Assembly: GCF_900113485.1 (NCBI RefSeq)
Contig: NZ_FOPM01000004.1
Location: 119,140 to 183,139, forward strand
Length of the DNA stretch: 64,000 nucleotides
Direction of reading: 5' to 3'
Origin: Methylobacterium gossipiicola
GTDB lineage: Bacteria; Pseudomonadota; Alphaproteobacteria; Rhizobiales; Beijerinckiaceae
The notes under the pieces are model-generated. The model saw only the letters and a program-made list of their open reading frames with translations. It was not told the origin of the DNA and did not search any database. Of the stretch, positions 28,970-39,762 are shown one piece after another. Positions within the stretch are counted from its first letter, which is position 1. Each line of letters starts with the position of its first letter. Made by a program: the position numbers and the translations under genes.

Positions 28970-29469
28970 GATGATCGAGGCTCTTCCCAGGCCGAAAGTC
29001 TGTATCGACGTCAGGGGCGAAAGCTATGACGCCTAGAAACCCAAATGCCTGAGCGGCCATGGATTCATAAGGCCGCTCACTTGAAAAATTTGCTCGACAA
29101 ATACGCTCCCGTCAAAAGAATAAGTAGCTTTATTTAGGGGAACGATGCGGCAATCATTCCACCCAAAGCGTGATCGACAGACACATTCTACTGAAGGCCG
29201 CTCCAGGCAGCCCCCAACGGATGGGACGACGGCGGAACGGATCGTCGACGCCGCGCCTCACCGGTTCCGCGAACCCACGTCTCCAACGAGCGGCGGAGGC
29301 CGGCCGACCGGCTCTGGACATCTTTCGATAAGTCTCATTCGTGAGCAGGCTTTAACCTGAACGTCGATTCAGATTTGGCCGTTAACCGCTTGAAGCCTCC
29401 TCGCCCGCATAGTCCAACCATAGACACGAACACAGGCCGGCCAAGATGAAGCCGGGGAGGTATCAAGCC
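28970..29469. promoter_or_regulatory. Divergent gap between livG and the small gene before pccA
   Basis: 500 bases with no gene I can support. The stretch 29080-29140 is AT-rich and could hold a promoter for either side. A plus-strand frame at 29145-29360 lacks a ribosome site and has Arg/Ser/Pro/Thr-rich low-complexity content, so I leave it out. No clear dyad operator was found. Confidence 0.4.
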
Positions 29470-29907
29470 ATGATCAACCATTCGCTTCAGCTCTTCTGTA
29501 ACCGTATTGTCGCCGCCGCTCGCCTCACCGCCGAGGACGTCCGGACTCTCGCCCGGGATATCCTGCCCGACGGCCTGACCAGCCGGGACGACGCCGACAT
29601 GCTCATCGCCCTCGATCGGGCCGTGCGGGCGATCGATCCGAGCTTCGGCCACTTCCTGAGCGCCGCCGTGGTCGATTTCACCGTCTGGGGCGAGCGGCCC
29701 ACGGGCACCATCGACGCCGCCACGGCCCGGTGGCTCGCCGCATCCCTCGGCAACGGCATCGGTCCGACGCAACTCGCCGGCCAGATCGCCCAGGCGGTGG
29801 TGCGCGAGGCCCAGATCTGCGACGAGGCCCTCATCGCCTTCGCCTTGTTCGCCAACCGCCGCCGCGCGGTCGAATCCGACGCCGTGGAATACCTCGCCGC
29901 GGCCTGA
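29470..29907 (+). CDS. Conserved-looking hypothetical protein (145 aa)
   Basis: A 145-residue soluble, Ala-rich, mostly helical protein without signal or membrane segment. The ATG at 29470 follows an excellent GGGGAGG nine bases upstream; an earlier in-frame ATG at 29446 overlaps this site and is less likely. Visible features are LTAEDVRTLARDILPDGLTS near the N-terminus, a central DDADMLIALDRAVRA, and an Ala-rich tail ending in VEYLAAA. I do not recognise the family. It lies 185 bases before pccA on the same strand, and may be expressed with it. Confidence 0.75.
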   Translation: MINHSLQLFCNRIVAAARLTAEDVRTLARDILPDGLTSRDDADMLIALDRAVRAIDPSFGHFLSAAVVDFTVWGERPTGTIDAATARWLAASLGNGIGPTQLAGQIAQAVVREAQICDEALIAFALFANRRRAVESDAVEYLAAA

Positions 29908-30092
29908 GCCCGGACCCGCCCGAAGAGGCTGCCCCGGCTCCGGATCGCGACCGGGGGAGGGGGGCCAAGGGGAAGAAACCCCGTCACGCACAGCCGGTCA
30001 GCTTTCCGAAGCCGGAGAACTGCTTTAACGGGAATGAGCTTGGGCGTTCCGTGCGCCTCCGACCCTTCCTGACCGACCAGAGTGCCGGACCG

Positions 30093-32096
<2,004 letters not shown>

Positions 32097-32109
32097 GGTC
32101 GAGCGGCCC

Positions 32110-32541
32110 GTGCCGCTCTACTTCGCCTACGGGGCCAACATGGACGCGGCCGCCATGGCCGCGCGCTGCCCCGGCTCGCGCCTGATCGGGCAGGGACGGC
32201 TCAACCGCCACCGCTTCATCGTCATGCGCGAGGGCTACGCCTCGGTGGTGCGCGATCCGCGCGCCACCGTGTGGGGCGTGGTGTGGGATCTGGCGCTCGC
32301 AGACGTGCCCGCCCTCGACCGCTACGAAGGCGTGGCGGGCGGCCTCTACACCAAAGCCTACCAGCCCATCACCCTCCAGGGCGGCGCCAAGCGCGCCCTG
32401 ATCTATCTCGGCGGCAGCAGCGCCCCCGGGACGCCCCGGCCCGGCTATCTCGAAGCGGTCCTGGCGGCGGCCAATGCCGCACAGCTTCCTTCGGTCTACA
32501 TCGCCGAACTGCGCGGCTGGTTACGGGGGCGGGTGGCCTGA
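32110..32541 (+). CDS. Gamma-glutamylcyclotransferase-like protein (AIG2/GGCT fold)
   Basis: A 143-residue cytoplasmic protein of the gamma-glutamyl cyclotransferase fold. The N-terminus has LYFAYGANMD, the family's FxYGSN loop with Ala in place of Ser, and the catalytic acid sits in LDRYEGV. In other members the activity is release of 5-oxoproline from gamma-glutamyl dipeptides, glutathione or gamma-glutamylamines; the substrate here is not clear. It starts with GTG at 32110, only 13 bases after pccA, so it is likely in the same transcript. Confidence 0.82.
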   Translation: MPLYFAYGANMDAAAMAARCPGSRLIGQGRLNRHRFIVMREGYASVVRDPRATVWGVVWDLALADVPALDRYEGVAGGLYTKAYQPITLQGGAKRALIYLGGSSAPGTPRPGYLEAVLAAANAAQLPSVYIAELRGWLRGRVA

Positions 32542-32599
32542 CGACCGCCCAGGGACGGATCGTGCGCGCGACGAAACGACAGGTTTTGGGGGGTTCGAC

Positions 32600-32878
32600 G
32601 TGAGCCGAATTCGAACCGTCGAGGTCAACATCCATGGACGCGTCCAGGGTGTCGGTTACCGCGCCTGGACCAAGTCGCAGGCCGAGCGCCTCGGCCTGTC
32701 GGGCCACGTCCGCAACCGCGCCGACGGCACCGTGGCGGCGATCTTTTCGGGAGAGACCGAGGCCGTCGCCGTCATGCTGGACGCCTGCCGGAAGGGTCCG
32801 CCGGGCGCGCGGGTCACCGACATCGTCGAGCGCGAGGGCACGAGACCGGAGGCGGGCTTTCAGATCCTGCGGGACTGA
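32600..32878 (+). CDS. acyP: Acylphosphatase
   Basis: Hydrolyses the carboxyl-phosphate bond of acyl phosphates. The 92-residue protein is a complete small acylphosphatase: the phosphate loop VQGVGYRAW gives catalytic Arg21, and GHVRNRADGTV gives catalytic Asn39. It uses a GTG at 32600 preceded by a run of G (GGGGGGTTCGAC). It follows the GGCT-like gene by 58 bases on the same strand. Confidence 0.92.
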   Translation: MSRIRTVEVNIHGRVQGVGYRAWTKSQAERLGLSGHVRNRADGTVAAIFSGETEAVAVMLDACRKGPPGARVTDIVEREGTRPEAGFQILRD

Positions 32879-32956
32879 TACTGCGGGCCGGGACCGCCCC
32901 TGGACAGGCACCGCCCGTCCGCGTTAGCGCCGGATCGGTCACGATCGGCCGGCATC

Positions 32957-33691
32957 ATGGCGCACCCGATGATCACGGCGGACTTCTCCTTCCTCGATTT
33001 CGCGGCCCTGTGCTTCTTCGTGGCGGCCTGGGCCGGCTACGGCATGGCGGTCCAGCGGATGCGGGGCCGGCGCACGAGCCTCAGCCAGATCATGAACCGG
33101 CAACGGGAAATCTGGGCGCAGCAGCTCATCCACCGCGACAACCGGGTGGTGGACACCACCATCAACGCCTCCCTGCAGAACGGCACGGCGTTCTTCGCCT
33201 CGACCTCCCTCATCGCGCTCGGCGGCGTGCTCACCCTGTCGCGGTCGGGCGACGATGTCCTCACCCTGTTCGGCGCCCTGCCGTTCGGCGCCATCGCGAC
33301 GCGCACCACCTGGGAGATCAAGGTCGCGGGCCTCGCCATCGTGTTCGTCTATGCGTTCTTCAAGTTCTCGTGGGCCTACCGGTTGTTCAATTACGGCTCG
33401 ATCCTCATCGGCACGGTCCCGCCCAAGGGCTCCGAGGCCAGTCTGGCGGACATGGAACGGGCGGCGCGGCGCGCCGCCGCCATGAACATCGCGGCCGGCT
33501 CCCACTTCGCGCGGGGGCAGCGGGCGTTCTTCTTCGCGCTCGCCTATCTCGGCTGGTTCGTGAGCCCGGTCCTGCTGTTCGTCACCACCACGGCGGTGGT
33601 CTGCGTGATGTGGCGACGTCAGTTCAGTTCGAAAATCCGCGCCGCCCTCCTGGCGCAGGACGACGGGACAGGGCAGGGGTTCGAACCATGA
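32957..33691 (+). CDS. DUF599 family membrane protein
   Basis: A 244-residue inner-membrane protein with about four hydrophobic segments: near the N-terminus (FLDFAALCFFVAAWAGYGMA), about 75-95, about 120-140 and about 200-225. The sequence follows DUF599, including the QLIHRDNRVVDTTINASLQN block and WAYRLFNYGSILIG. The role of the family is unknown. The stop overlaps the ATG of the next gene (ATGA), so the two are coupled. Confidence 0.85.
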   Translation: MAHPMITADFSFLDFAALCFFVAAWAGYGMAVQRMRGRRTSLSQIMNRQREIWAQQLIHRDNRVVDTTINASLQNGTAFFASTSLIALGGVLTLSRSGDDVLTLFGALPFGAIATRTTWEIKVAGLAIVFVYAFFKFSWAYRLFNYGSILIGTVPPKGSEASLADMERAARRAAAMNIAAGSHFARGQRAFFFALAYLGWFVSPVLLFVTTTAVVCVMWRRQFSSKIRAALLAQDDGTGQGFEP

Positions 33692-34158
33692 CCAATCCGA
33701 AGAAGCCCCCCGCCAAGACCTCCGCCGCCCGGGCCGCCGCCCAGGCGCCAAAGGGCAAGAAAACCGGCGACAAGAAAACCGGCGACAAGCAGCCGGCCGG
33801 GAAGCCGGAGGCGAAGACCCCTCCGCCTCCGAAGGCAACGCCGCAAGCTGCGGCGCGGAAGGGGCCGAGTGAAGACCTCATCGCCGAGACCATCCTGCGC
33901 CTTCTCGAGCAACGCGGCCCCGGCAAGACGGTCTGTCCCTCGGAAGTCGCCCGCGACATCGGCGGCTCCCAGCCCGAGGTGTGGAGCCCGATGATGCAGC
34001 CCGTGCGCCGCATCGCCGTGCGCATGACCAAGGCGGGTCAGATCGCCATCCTGCGCAAGGGCAAGCCCGTAGAGGACGTCGACGATTTTCGCGGCATCTA
34101 CCGGTTGGCGCTTCCGTCCGCGGCCGCCGACGAGGGCACGGAGTCCGACGAGGTCTGA
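33688..34158 (+). CDS. DUF3253 domain protein with Lys-rich N-terminus
   Basis: A 156-residue protein in two parts. Residues 1-58 are Lys/Pro/Ala-rich low complexity with a near-duplicate KKTGDKKTGDK, reminiscent of nucleic-acid-binding tails. Residues 60-140 match DUF3253: AETILRLLEQRGPGKTVCPSEVARDIGG, then VRRIAVRMTKAGQI and ILRKGKPVEDVDDFRG, resembling a winged helix. Function is unknown; DNA binding is inference. Its ATG overlaps the DUF599 stop. The 3' end overlaps the convergent YdcF-like gene by 61 bases. Confidence 0.85.
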   Translation: MTNPKKPPAKTSAARAAAQAPKGKKTGDKKTGDKQPAGKPEAKTPPPPKATPQAAARKGPSEDLIAETILRLLEQRGPGKTVCPSEVARDIGGSQPEVWSPMMQPVRRIAVRMTKAGQIAILRKGKPVEDVDDFRGIYRLALPSAAADEGTESDEV

Positions 34159-34949
34159 GGACTGGGCAGCCACGCCTCGGTGTAGCCGGCCAAGCGATAG
34201 GCCAGGAGGCCGACCCACTCCTTCGTCGTCAGGTCGAGGAGCGTGAGCCCATCTGACGCGAAGCCGTTTAACCGGACTGCGTCGGCCGGGCCGGCGGTCC
34301 GGTAATCCACGGGATAGGCCTGCACGGTGAAGCCGGCGGCGCGAAAGCACCCGACGGCGCGGGGCATGTGCCAGGCCGAGGTCACGAGGAGCCAGCGTTC
34401 GCCCGGCTTCGGTTTCACCATGTCGGCCGTGAAGGCCGCGTTCTCGTGGGTGTTGCGCGAGCGGTCCTCCAGGATGAGGCGGGTGCGCGGGAGGCCGAGG
34501 GTCTCGGCGGTGCGCCCGACGATCTCGGCTTCCGAGACGTTGCCCTGCTTCAGACTGCCGCTGCCGCCGGTGAAGACGAGGCGGGCCTGCGGATAGCGCC
34601 GGGCGAGGTCGGCTAGGGCGATCTGGCGCTCGCCGGCATCGTTCACGACGAGTTGGTCCCGCGCCGCCGACAGGCGCGTCTCGATGGCGCCCCCGAGGAC
34701 GATGATACCGGCGACGGGGGTTCCGTCGTCGACGAATTGAGGAAACCTCTCTTCGAGGGGAAGGGCGACCCAGAGGGCGAGGGGGGAGAGACCGCCCGCC
34801 AGAAGCCCCAAGCCCGCCGCAAGGACCAGCCCGCCCCCGGCCCGCCGCCAGCGCCCGAGCACGAGGAGCGCGCCCAGGACCGCGGCGAGGATCATCGCGT
34901 TCGAGGGGGTGATGCAGAAGAAGATCAGCTTCGAGAGCGGGAAGAACAT
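34098..34949 (-). CDS. YdcF family (DUF218) membrane protein
   Basis: A 283-residue inner-membrane protein of the DUF218/YdcF/SanA fold. Two N-terminal membrane segments (about 1-20 and 28-55) are followed by a soluble domain with the family motifs GIIVLGGAIETRL, VFTGGSGSLK, EDRSRNTHENA and TSAWHMPRA. Members are tied to envelope integrity or, for YdcF itself, nucleotide binding; the reaction is unknown. Its 3' end runs 61 bases into the convergent DUF3253 gene, so the last 20 codons are read on both strands. Confidence 0.88.
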   Translation of the reverse strand: MFFPLSKLIFFCITPSNAMILAAVLGALLVLGRWRRAGGGLVLAAGLGLLAGGLSPLALWVALPLEERFPQFVDDGTPVAGIIVLGGAIETRLSAARDQLVVNDAGERQIALADLARRYPQARLVFTGGSGSLKQGNVSEAEIVGRTAETLGLPRTRLILEDRSRNTHENAAFTADMVKPKPGERWLLVTSAWHMPRAVGCFRAAGFTVQAYPVDYRTAGPADAVRLNGFASDGLTLLDLTTKEWVGLLAYRLAGYTEAWLPSPQTSSDSVPSSAAADGSANR

Positions 34950-34988
34950 GACGTCGCGGGGACCTTCGGGCGGGGGACGCGAGCGGCG

Positions 34989-36080
34989 TCAGACCGGTTT
35001 CGGTGGATCGATCGGCGCGGGCGGATAAGCATGAAGCTTGCCGTGCGGGTCCTCGACTTGCCAGCCTTGCGCCGTGGCGCGCAGGTAATCCGGCCCCACC
35101 GGGACCTTCCCGTGACCGCCGGGAATATCGAGGACGTAGAGGGGCTGGGCGAGACCGGAAAGCCGCCCGCGCAACTGGGTCATCAGGGCACGCCCCTCGG
35201 CGAGATCCGTGCGCAGATGACCGGTGCCGGGAGCGAGGTCGCCGTGATGGAGGTAGTACGGCTTGATCCGGTGCTCCACGAAGGTTCGCATCAGGAGCCC
35301 GAGGGTCTCGGCCTCGTCGTTGACCCCGGCGAGCAGGACCGTCTGGCTCACGATCGGGATCCCGGCATCGACGAGACGGGCGATGGCGCGGGCCGCCGCC
35401 GGGGTGAACTCCCGCGGGTGGTTGGCGTGCAACGCCACGAACACGGCGCCCTCGAACGCCTTCAGGGCGGCCACGAGGCCGTCGGTGACGGCAGCGGGAT
35501 CGACCACGGGCACACGGGTGTGAAACCGCAGCACCCGTACGTGTGGAATCGCCTGGAGAGCGGCGGCGATCCGGGCGAGGCGCCGGGGCGAGAGCGCGAA
35601 CGGATCGCCGCCCGTGACCACCACTTCCCAGATCTCCGGCCGCCCGGCGATGTAGGCGAAGGCCGCGTCGAGTTCGGCCTCGGTCAGGGTCCCGAGGCCC
35701 TCGGGGCCGACGCGCTCACGACGGAAGCAGAACCGGCAATAAACCGGGCAGACATGGAGGGGCTTCAAGAGCACCCGGTCGGGGTAGCGGTGGACGAGGC
35801 CGGGCAGGGGGCTGTGAGCGTCGTCGCCGATGGGGTCGGCCGCCTCCTCCGGCACCGTAGTCAACTCCTCCGCCCGGGGCACGAACTGCCGAGCGATGGG
35901 ATCGTGCGGGTCCGCGATGTCGATGAGGTCCACGAGATCGGGCGTCACCGACACGGCGTAGCGGGCGGCCACCGCCTCCAGGGCGGGGAGGGCGGCCGAT
36001 CCGACGAGGCCGGCCCGCACGAGATCGGCGGGGCTCTTCAAGGGCCGGTTCAAGACCGTTCCCCGGCCACGGGCGTCCAT
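34989..36080 (-). CDS. epmB: EF-P beta-lysylation protein EpmB (lysine 2,3-aminomutase-like)
   Basis: A radical SAM enzyme that isomerises alpha-lysine to beta-lysine for modification of EF-P. The 363-residue protein has the cluster motif C111-x3-C115-x2-C118 in CPVYCRFCFRRE, GGDPF for SAM, and the PLP-lysine region LDIPGGHGKVPVG close to the C-terminus. The ATG at 36080 lies 31 bases inside the end of epmA, so translation is probably coupled. Together with epmA and the divergent efp it makes a nearly complete modification set; EpmC (the hydroxylase) is not in the window. Confidence 0.93.
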   Translation of the reverse strand: MDARGRGTVLNRPLKSPADLVRAGLVGSAALPALEAVAARYAVSVTPDLVDLIDIADPHDPIARQFVPRAEELTTVPEEAADPIGDDAHSPLPGLVHRYPDRVLLKPLHVCPVYCRFCFRRERVGPEGLGTLTEAELDAAFAYIAGRPEIWEVVVTGGDPFALSPRRLARIAAALQAIPHVRVLRFHTRVPVVDPAAVTDGLVAALKAFEGAVFVALHANHPREFTPAAARAIARLVDAGIPIVSQTVLLAGVNDEAETLGLLMRTFVEHRIKPYYLHHGDLAPGTGHLRTDLAEGRALMTQLRGRLSGLAQPLYVLDIPGGHGKVPVGPDYLRATAQGWQVEDPHGKLHAYPPAPIDPPKPV

Positions 36081-37111
36081 AGGACATCCTCGATATGGCG
36101 CGCCCCGACACAGAGCATCACCAACCGGTCGAGGCCCAGCGCGATGCCGCTGGCCTCGGGCATGATGGCCAGGGCGTCGAGGAATGCGTCGTCGATGGGA
36201 TAGCGCTCGCCGTAGACCCGCTCCTTCTCGTCCATTTCGAGGACGAAGCGGCGACGCTGCTCGGCCGGGTCCGTGAGCTCGCCGAAGGCATTGGCGAGTT
36301 CGACGCCGCAGGCATAGAGCTCGAACCGCTCGGCCACGCGGGGGTCGCGGGCGCTCGGACGGGCGAGGGCGGCTTCGCTCACCGGGTACTCGCACAGGAT
36401 GGTGGGGCGACCGAAACCGAGGCCGGGCTCGATGCGGGCGACGAGGACGCGGCTGAACAGGTCGGCCCAGGTGTCGTCGGGTGCCACCCGCAGGCCAATC
36501 TCGGCGACGGCCGCCGCCAGCCCGTCGCGATCCGTCGTCCCGTCCGGCGCCACGGTGGCGAGGAGATCGATTCCGATCCGCCCGAATGCTTCGGCCAGGG
36601 TCAGCCGTTCGAACGGCGCGAACGGATCGGATTCGCGGTCGCGATAAACCAAGCGGCGCATACCGGCGGTCTCTGCGGCGAGCGCCAGGATGTCGGCGCA
36701 ATCCTGCATGAGCCGGTCGTAAGCCTCGCCCGCCCGGTACCATTCGAGCAGGGTGAACTCCGGATGATGCAGGGGGCCGCGCTCGCGGTTTCGGAACACC
36801 CGGGCGAAGCTCACGATCCGGCGCTCGCCCGCCGCCAGCAGGGTCTTGCAGGCGAATTCCGGCGAGGTGTGGAGGTAGAGCGGGCGGGCGGCGCCGTCCT
36901 CACCGAGGATCTGCGTCGCGAAGGCCGACAGATGCGCCTCGTTACCAGGCGACACCTGAAGGCAGGCCGCCTCGACCTCGATGAAATCCCGCGTCGCGAA
37001 GTGCCCGCGCAGGGCGGCGGTGATGCGGTTGCGCGCCATCAGGGCCGGGCGCCGGTCGGCGTGGCGGTCCGGATGCCACCAGGGGGAGGGAGCGATCATC
37101 GGCCGGGGCAT
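36050..37111 (-). CDS. epmA: Elongation factor P--(R)-beta-lysine ligase EpmA (GenX/PoxA)
   Basis: Joins (R)-beta-lysine to the conserved lysine of EF-P through an adenylate. The 353-residue protein is a class II lysyl-tRNA-synthetase catalytic core without an anticodon domain, the usual size of EpmA. Class II motifs are visible as LHTSPEFACKTLLAAG, VFRNRERGPLHHPEFTLLEWY and GIALGLDRLVML. The first ATG at 37111 gives MPRPMIAPSPWWHPDRH; the one at 37099 is equally possible. It shares a 214-base divergent upstream region with efp. Confidence 0.93.
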   Translation of the reverse strand: MPRPMIAPSPWWHPDRHADRRPALMARNRITAALRGHFATRDFIEVEAACLQVSPGNEAHLSAFATQILGEDGAARPLYLHTSPEFACKTLLAAGERRIVSFARVFRNRERGPLHHPEFTLLEWYRAGEAYDRLMQDCADILALAAETAGMRRLVYRDRESDPFAPFERLTLAEAFGRIGIDLLATVAPDGTTDRDGLAAAVAEIGLRVAPDDTWADLFSRVLVARIEPGLGFGRPTILCEYPVSEAALARPSARDPRVAERFELYACGVELANAFGELTDPAEQRRRFVLEMDEKERVYGERYPIDDAFLDALAIMPEASGIALGLDRLVMLCVGARHIEDVLWTPVAGERS

Positions 37112-37148
37112 ATCACGGGGCGCCCGAGGCCTCCACGCCCCGCGCGGT

Positions 37149-37207
37149 TCTCAAAGTCCCGCCCCGCGAGGATTCTCGAAAGTCCCGCGCGGCGCCTCGA
37201 AAGTCCT
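37149..37207. repeat. Three direct repeats in the epmA-efp divergent region
   Basis: The sequence TCTC(G)AAAGTCC(C) occurs three times: TCTCAAAGTCCC at 37149-37160, TCTCGAAAGTCCC at 37174-37186 and CCTCGAAAGTCCT at 37195-37207. The cores AAAGTCC are 26 and 21 bases apart, roughly two helical turns, as in tandem operator sites. No regulator is known; chance is possible with such short units. Confidence 0.45.
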
Positions 37208-37325
37208 GTGGCTGGCAACGGAGCCACGGATAGGGTAGTGGCGAACCCACGATGTCGTCCCCGCGGCTCCGAACCGCGCCGGGGCGACCGACCCGTTTCT
37301 CGAGATACGAACAGGACCTGACCCC

Positions 37326-37892
37326 GTGAAGGTGATCGCCTCTACGCTCCGCAAGGGCAACGTCGTCGACAAGGATGGCAAGCTCTACGTCATCCTGACC
37401 GTCGAGAACATCCACCCGGGCAAGGGCACCCCGGTGACCCAGCTCGACATGCGCCGCATCACCGATGGCGTGAAGGTGTCGGAGCGCTACCGGACCACCG
37501 AGTCGGTCGAGCGCGCCTTCGTCGAGGACCGGGAGCACACCTTCCTGTATGAGGACGGCGAGGGCTTCCATTTCATGAACCCCGAGAGCTACGAGCAGGT
37601 GCTGGTGCCGAAGGACGTCGTCGGCAGCGCCGCCCCCTACCTGCAGGAGGGCATGGCCGTGATGCTGTCGATCCACAACGACGTTCCGCTCACCGTCGAG
37701 CTACCGCAGCGCGTCATCCTCGAAATCACCGAGACGGAGCCGGCCATGAAGGGCCAGACTGCGTCCTCGTCCTACAAGCCCGCCATCCTGTCGAACGGCG
37801 TGCGCACCGCCGTGCCGCCGCACATCGCCGTCGGCACCCGCGTGGTGATCATGACGGAAGACGGTTCCTACGTGGAACGCGCCAAGGACTAA
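37326..37892 (+). CDS. efp: Elongation factor P
   Basis: Relieves ribosome stalling at polyproline stretches. The 188-residue protein has the three-domain EF-P length. The modified residue is Lys33 in the loop NIHPGKGTP, which matches the lysylated type (Lys, not Arg) and fits the epmA/epmB genes next door. Domain III ends with [15 protein letters not shown], near the usual (F/Y)xx(R)x terminus. It converges with the DUF1624 gene six bases after its stop, with no room for a separate terminator. Confidence 0.96.
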   Translation: MKVIASTLRKGNVVDKDGKLYVILTVENIHPGKGTPVTQLDMRRITDGVKVSERYRTTESVERAFVEDREHTFLYEDGEGFHFMNPESYEQVLVPKDVVGSAAPYLQEGMAVMLSIHNDVPLTVELPQRVILEITETEPAMKGQTASSSYKPAILSNGVRTAVPPHIAVGTRVVIMTEDGSYVERAKD

Positions 37893-37898
37893 TCCGCC

Positions 37899-38927
37899 TC
37901 AAGGGGCGGGGGCGGTCCCCTCGGCGGCCTCGTAGCAGCCCTGCGACAGGGCTTGCGCTTGGGCTCGCTCCGCCACCGTGAACGTCCGCTGGGACTGCGC
38001 CCACAGGCCATCCCGGCGGAAGGCCCCGACGACGCAGCGCGCGGCCACGCGGCAGGCTCCGACCTCGCCCCCGGTCCCAACGCAAGTGCGGGCATAGAGG
38101 GCCCGGAACTCCGCTTCACCGGCGCGCGGATGCGGCCCCGTGAGGGCGACGATTCCCGAGAACACGGCGAGCAGCACGGGCTGGTGAATCAGGTAGACGG
38201 CGAGGCTGTGCCGACCGGCCGCGGCGACCATTCTGCCCGGCCGCGACGTCGCCCGCCAGCATCCGAGGCCCGAGGCCGCCAGACGTGGCAGGCCGAGGCG
38301 CCCAACGCCGATTCCCAGCAGGACCAAGCCGAACCACGGAAACAGCGGCACGTAGTCGTTCGTCTGGGGCACCATCCTGCCGAGTCCGAGGAAGAACAGG
38401 CCGGGCGCGTCGAGGAGACCACCGCCGGTCGGAGCGGGCGCAGCCATGAGCAAAGGCGGCGCCGCGATGATCGAAGCCGCGCCCATCGCCACGAGGGCGA
38501 CGGGGACGAACAGGAAAGGCAGGGCCAGCACGCTCGATACGGCGATGCAATGCAGGATGCCGAAGAACACGTAGCTGTCCGGAAACAGCGCATAGGTGGC
38601 CGCCGTCACCGCGAGGGCGGCCCCGCCGATGCGAGCGAACCGAACCACCACGGCCTGGCGCCGGATGCCACCACCATGGACGAGGACCAATCCGATGCCG
38701 ACGAGCACCAGAAAGCTCCCAGCGATCCCATGCGCGGCGCCCTTGCCCAGGGGTGAGAGGGCATAATTCTCAGGCGTGAGACGCAGGAAGCCGAGATCCC
38801 ACGTGGCGTGGTAGAGGGCCATCGCCCCCAGGGCGACGCCCCGCGCGACATCGAGGGCATCGATCCGGCCGGTGGCGCGGACCGGTCCGGAAGCGGTCGC
38901 GGAGAGATCTGGATCGGGGGACGCCAT
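37899..38927 (-). CDS. DUF1624 membrane acyltransferase-like protein
   Basis: A 342-residue integral membrane protein with about eight hydrophobic segments. The opening RIDALDVARGVALGAMALYH and the later YVFFGILHCIAVSSVLALPF match the heparan-alpha-glucosaminide N-acetyltransferase catalytic domain family (DUF1624), whose bacterial members are thought to acylate sugars or lipids. HSLAVYLIHQPVLLAVF is the usual ending helix. A 75-residue C-terminal tail follows, with four cysteines (C at about 282, 291, 295, 331) and no homology I recognise. Confidence 0.82.
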   Translation of the reverse strand: MASPDPDLSATASGPVRATGRIDALDVARGVALGAMALYHATWDLGFLRLTPENYALSPLGKGAAHGIAGSFLVLVGIGLVLVHGGGIRRQAVVVRFARIGGAALAVTAATYALFPDSYVFFGILHCIAVSSVLALPFLFVPVALVAMGAASIIAAPPLLMAAPAPTGGGLLDAPGLFFLGLGRMVPQTNDYVPLFPWFGLVLLGIGVGRLGLPRLAASGLGCWRATSRPGRMVAAAGRHSLAVYLIHQPVLLAVFSGIVALTGPHPRAGEAEFRALYARTCVGTGGEVGACRVAARCVVGAFRRDGLWAQSQRTFTVAERAQAQALSQGCYEAAEGTAPAP

Positions 38928-39103
38928 GGGCCGGACCTAGCATCGATCCGACGCCCCCGCGATCCCCTGTGGCCTCCGCACCCATGTGCCGAACAATACG
39001 GCACGGATCGATCCCCGCACCCATCAATTGGGCTTCCTCAGAGTCACCACTTCGTTAATCTCTGTTGGGAATCGCACCGCGTGATTCGGAGTGGGTTGCT
39101 TAC

Positions 39104-39721
39104 ATGTCGGACGATTTCGGGCCAGGGTCGAGCGGGATGCGTTCGACCGGGGATCATTGGGACACGCGCACGGGCGAGGAACCGAGCGGAGAGACCCAGC
39201 GTCCGCTCGACCTCGTCGAGGTCGCCGGCCGCATCAAATGGTTCGATGTCGCCAAGGGCTTCGGCTTCATCGTCCCCGACGATGGATCGGCGGACGTCCT
39301 TCTCCACATCACTTGCCTGCGCCGCGACGGTCATCACTCCGCCAGCGAGGGCGCACGCATCGTCGTCGAGGCCACGGAACGGCCGCGTGGCTGGCAGGCG
39401 TTCCGGGTGATCTCCCTGGATCAATCCACCGCCCTGCATCCCTCCGAACTGCCGATGCCGCGGACACATGTGAGCGTCACGCCGACGAGCGGCCTGGAAA
39501 CGGCGGTTGTGAAGTGGTTCAACCGCCTGCGCGGGTTCGGCTTCCTCAGCCGGGGCGACGGCACGCCCGACATCTTCGTGCATATGGAGACGCTTCGTCG
39601 CTACGGTATCGCCGAACTCAAGCCCGGCGAAACCGTTCTCGTGCGCTACGGCGATGGCTCGAAGGGGACGATGGCGGCGGAAGTGCGCTTTCCCGACGGC
39701 GCGTTGCCCGCCTCGCACTGA
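39104..39721 (+). CDS. Double cold-shock domain protein
   Basis: A 205-residue protein with two cold-shock (OB-fold) domains separated by about 30 residues. In the first (about 38-105), RNP1-like KGFGFI and RNP2-like VLLHI are present; in the second (about 131-203), RGFGFL and IFVHM. Both bind single-stranded nucleic acid. The duplicated form is typical of alphaproteobacterial CspA relatives. An acidic/Ser-rich N-terminal 35 residues precede domain one. The ATG at 39104 is used because an earlier in-frame ATG (39065) adds nonconserved residues. Confidence 0.9.
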   Translation: MSDDFGPGSSGMRSTGDHWDTRTGEEPSGETQRPLDLVEVAGRIKWFDVAKGFGFIVPDDGSADVLLHITCLRRDGHHSASEGARIVVEATERPRGWQAFRVISLDQSTALHPSELPMPRTHVSVTPTSGLETAVVKWFNRLRGFGFLSRGDGTPDIFVHMETLRRYGIAELKPGETVLVRYGDGSKGTMAAEVRFPDGALPASH

Positions 39722-39762
39722 CCCCCAGCCTCTCCCGAGGCCCATGAACAACGAGTTCCGCG

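Noticed and set aside
29145..29360. Plus-strand frame (71 aa) between livG and the gene before pccA
   Set aside because: No ribosome site and a disordered-looking Arg/Thr/Pro/Gly-rich product.
33676..33690. GGTTCGAACC, resembling a tRNA T-loop
   Set aside because: It is the end of the DUF599 gene and the start region of the next; no acceptor or anticodon arm is found around it.
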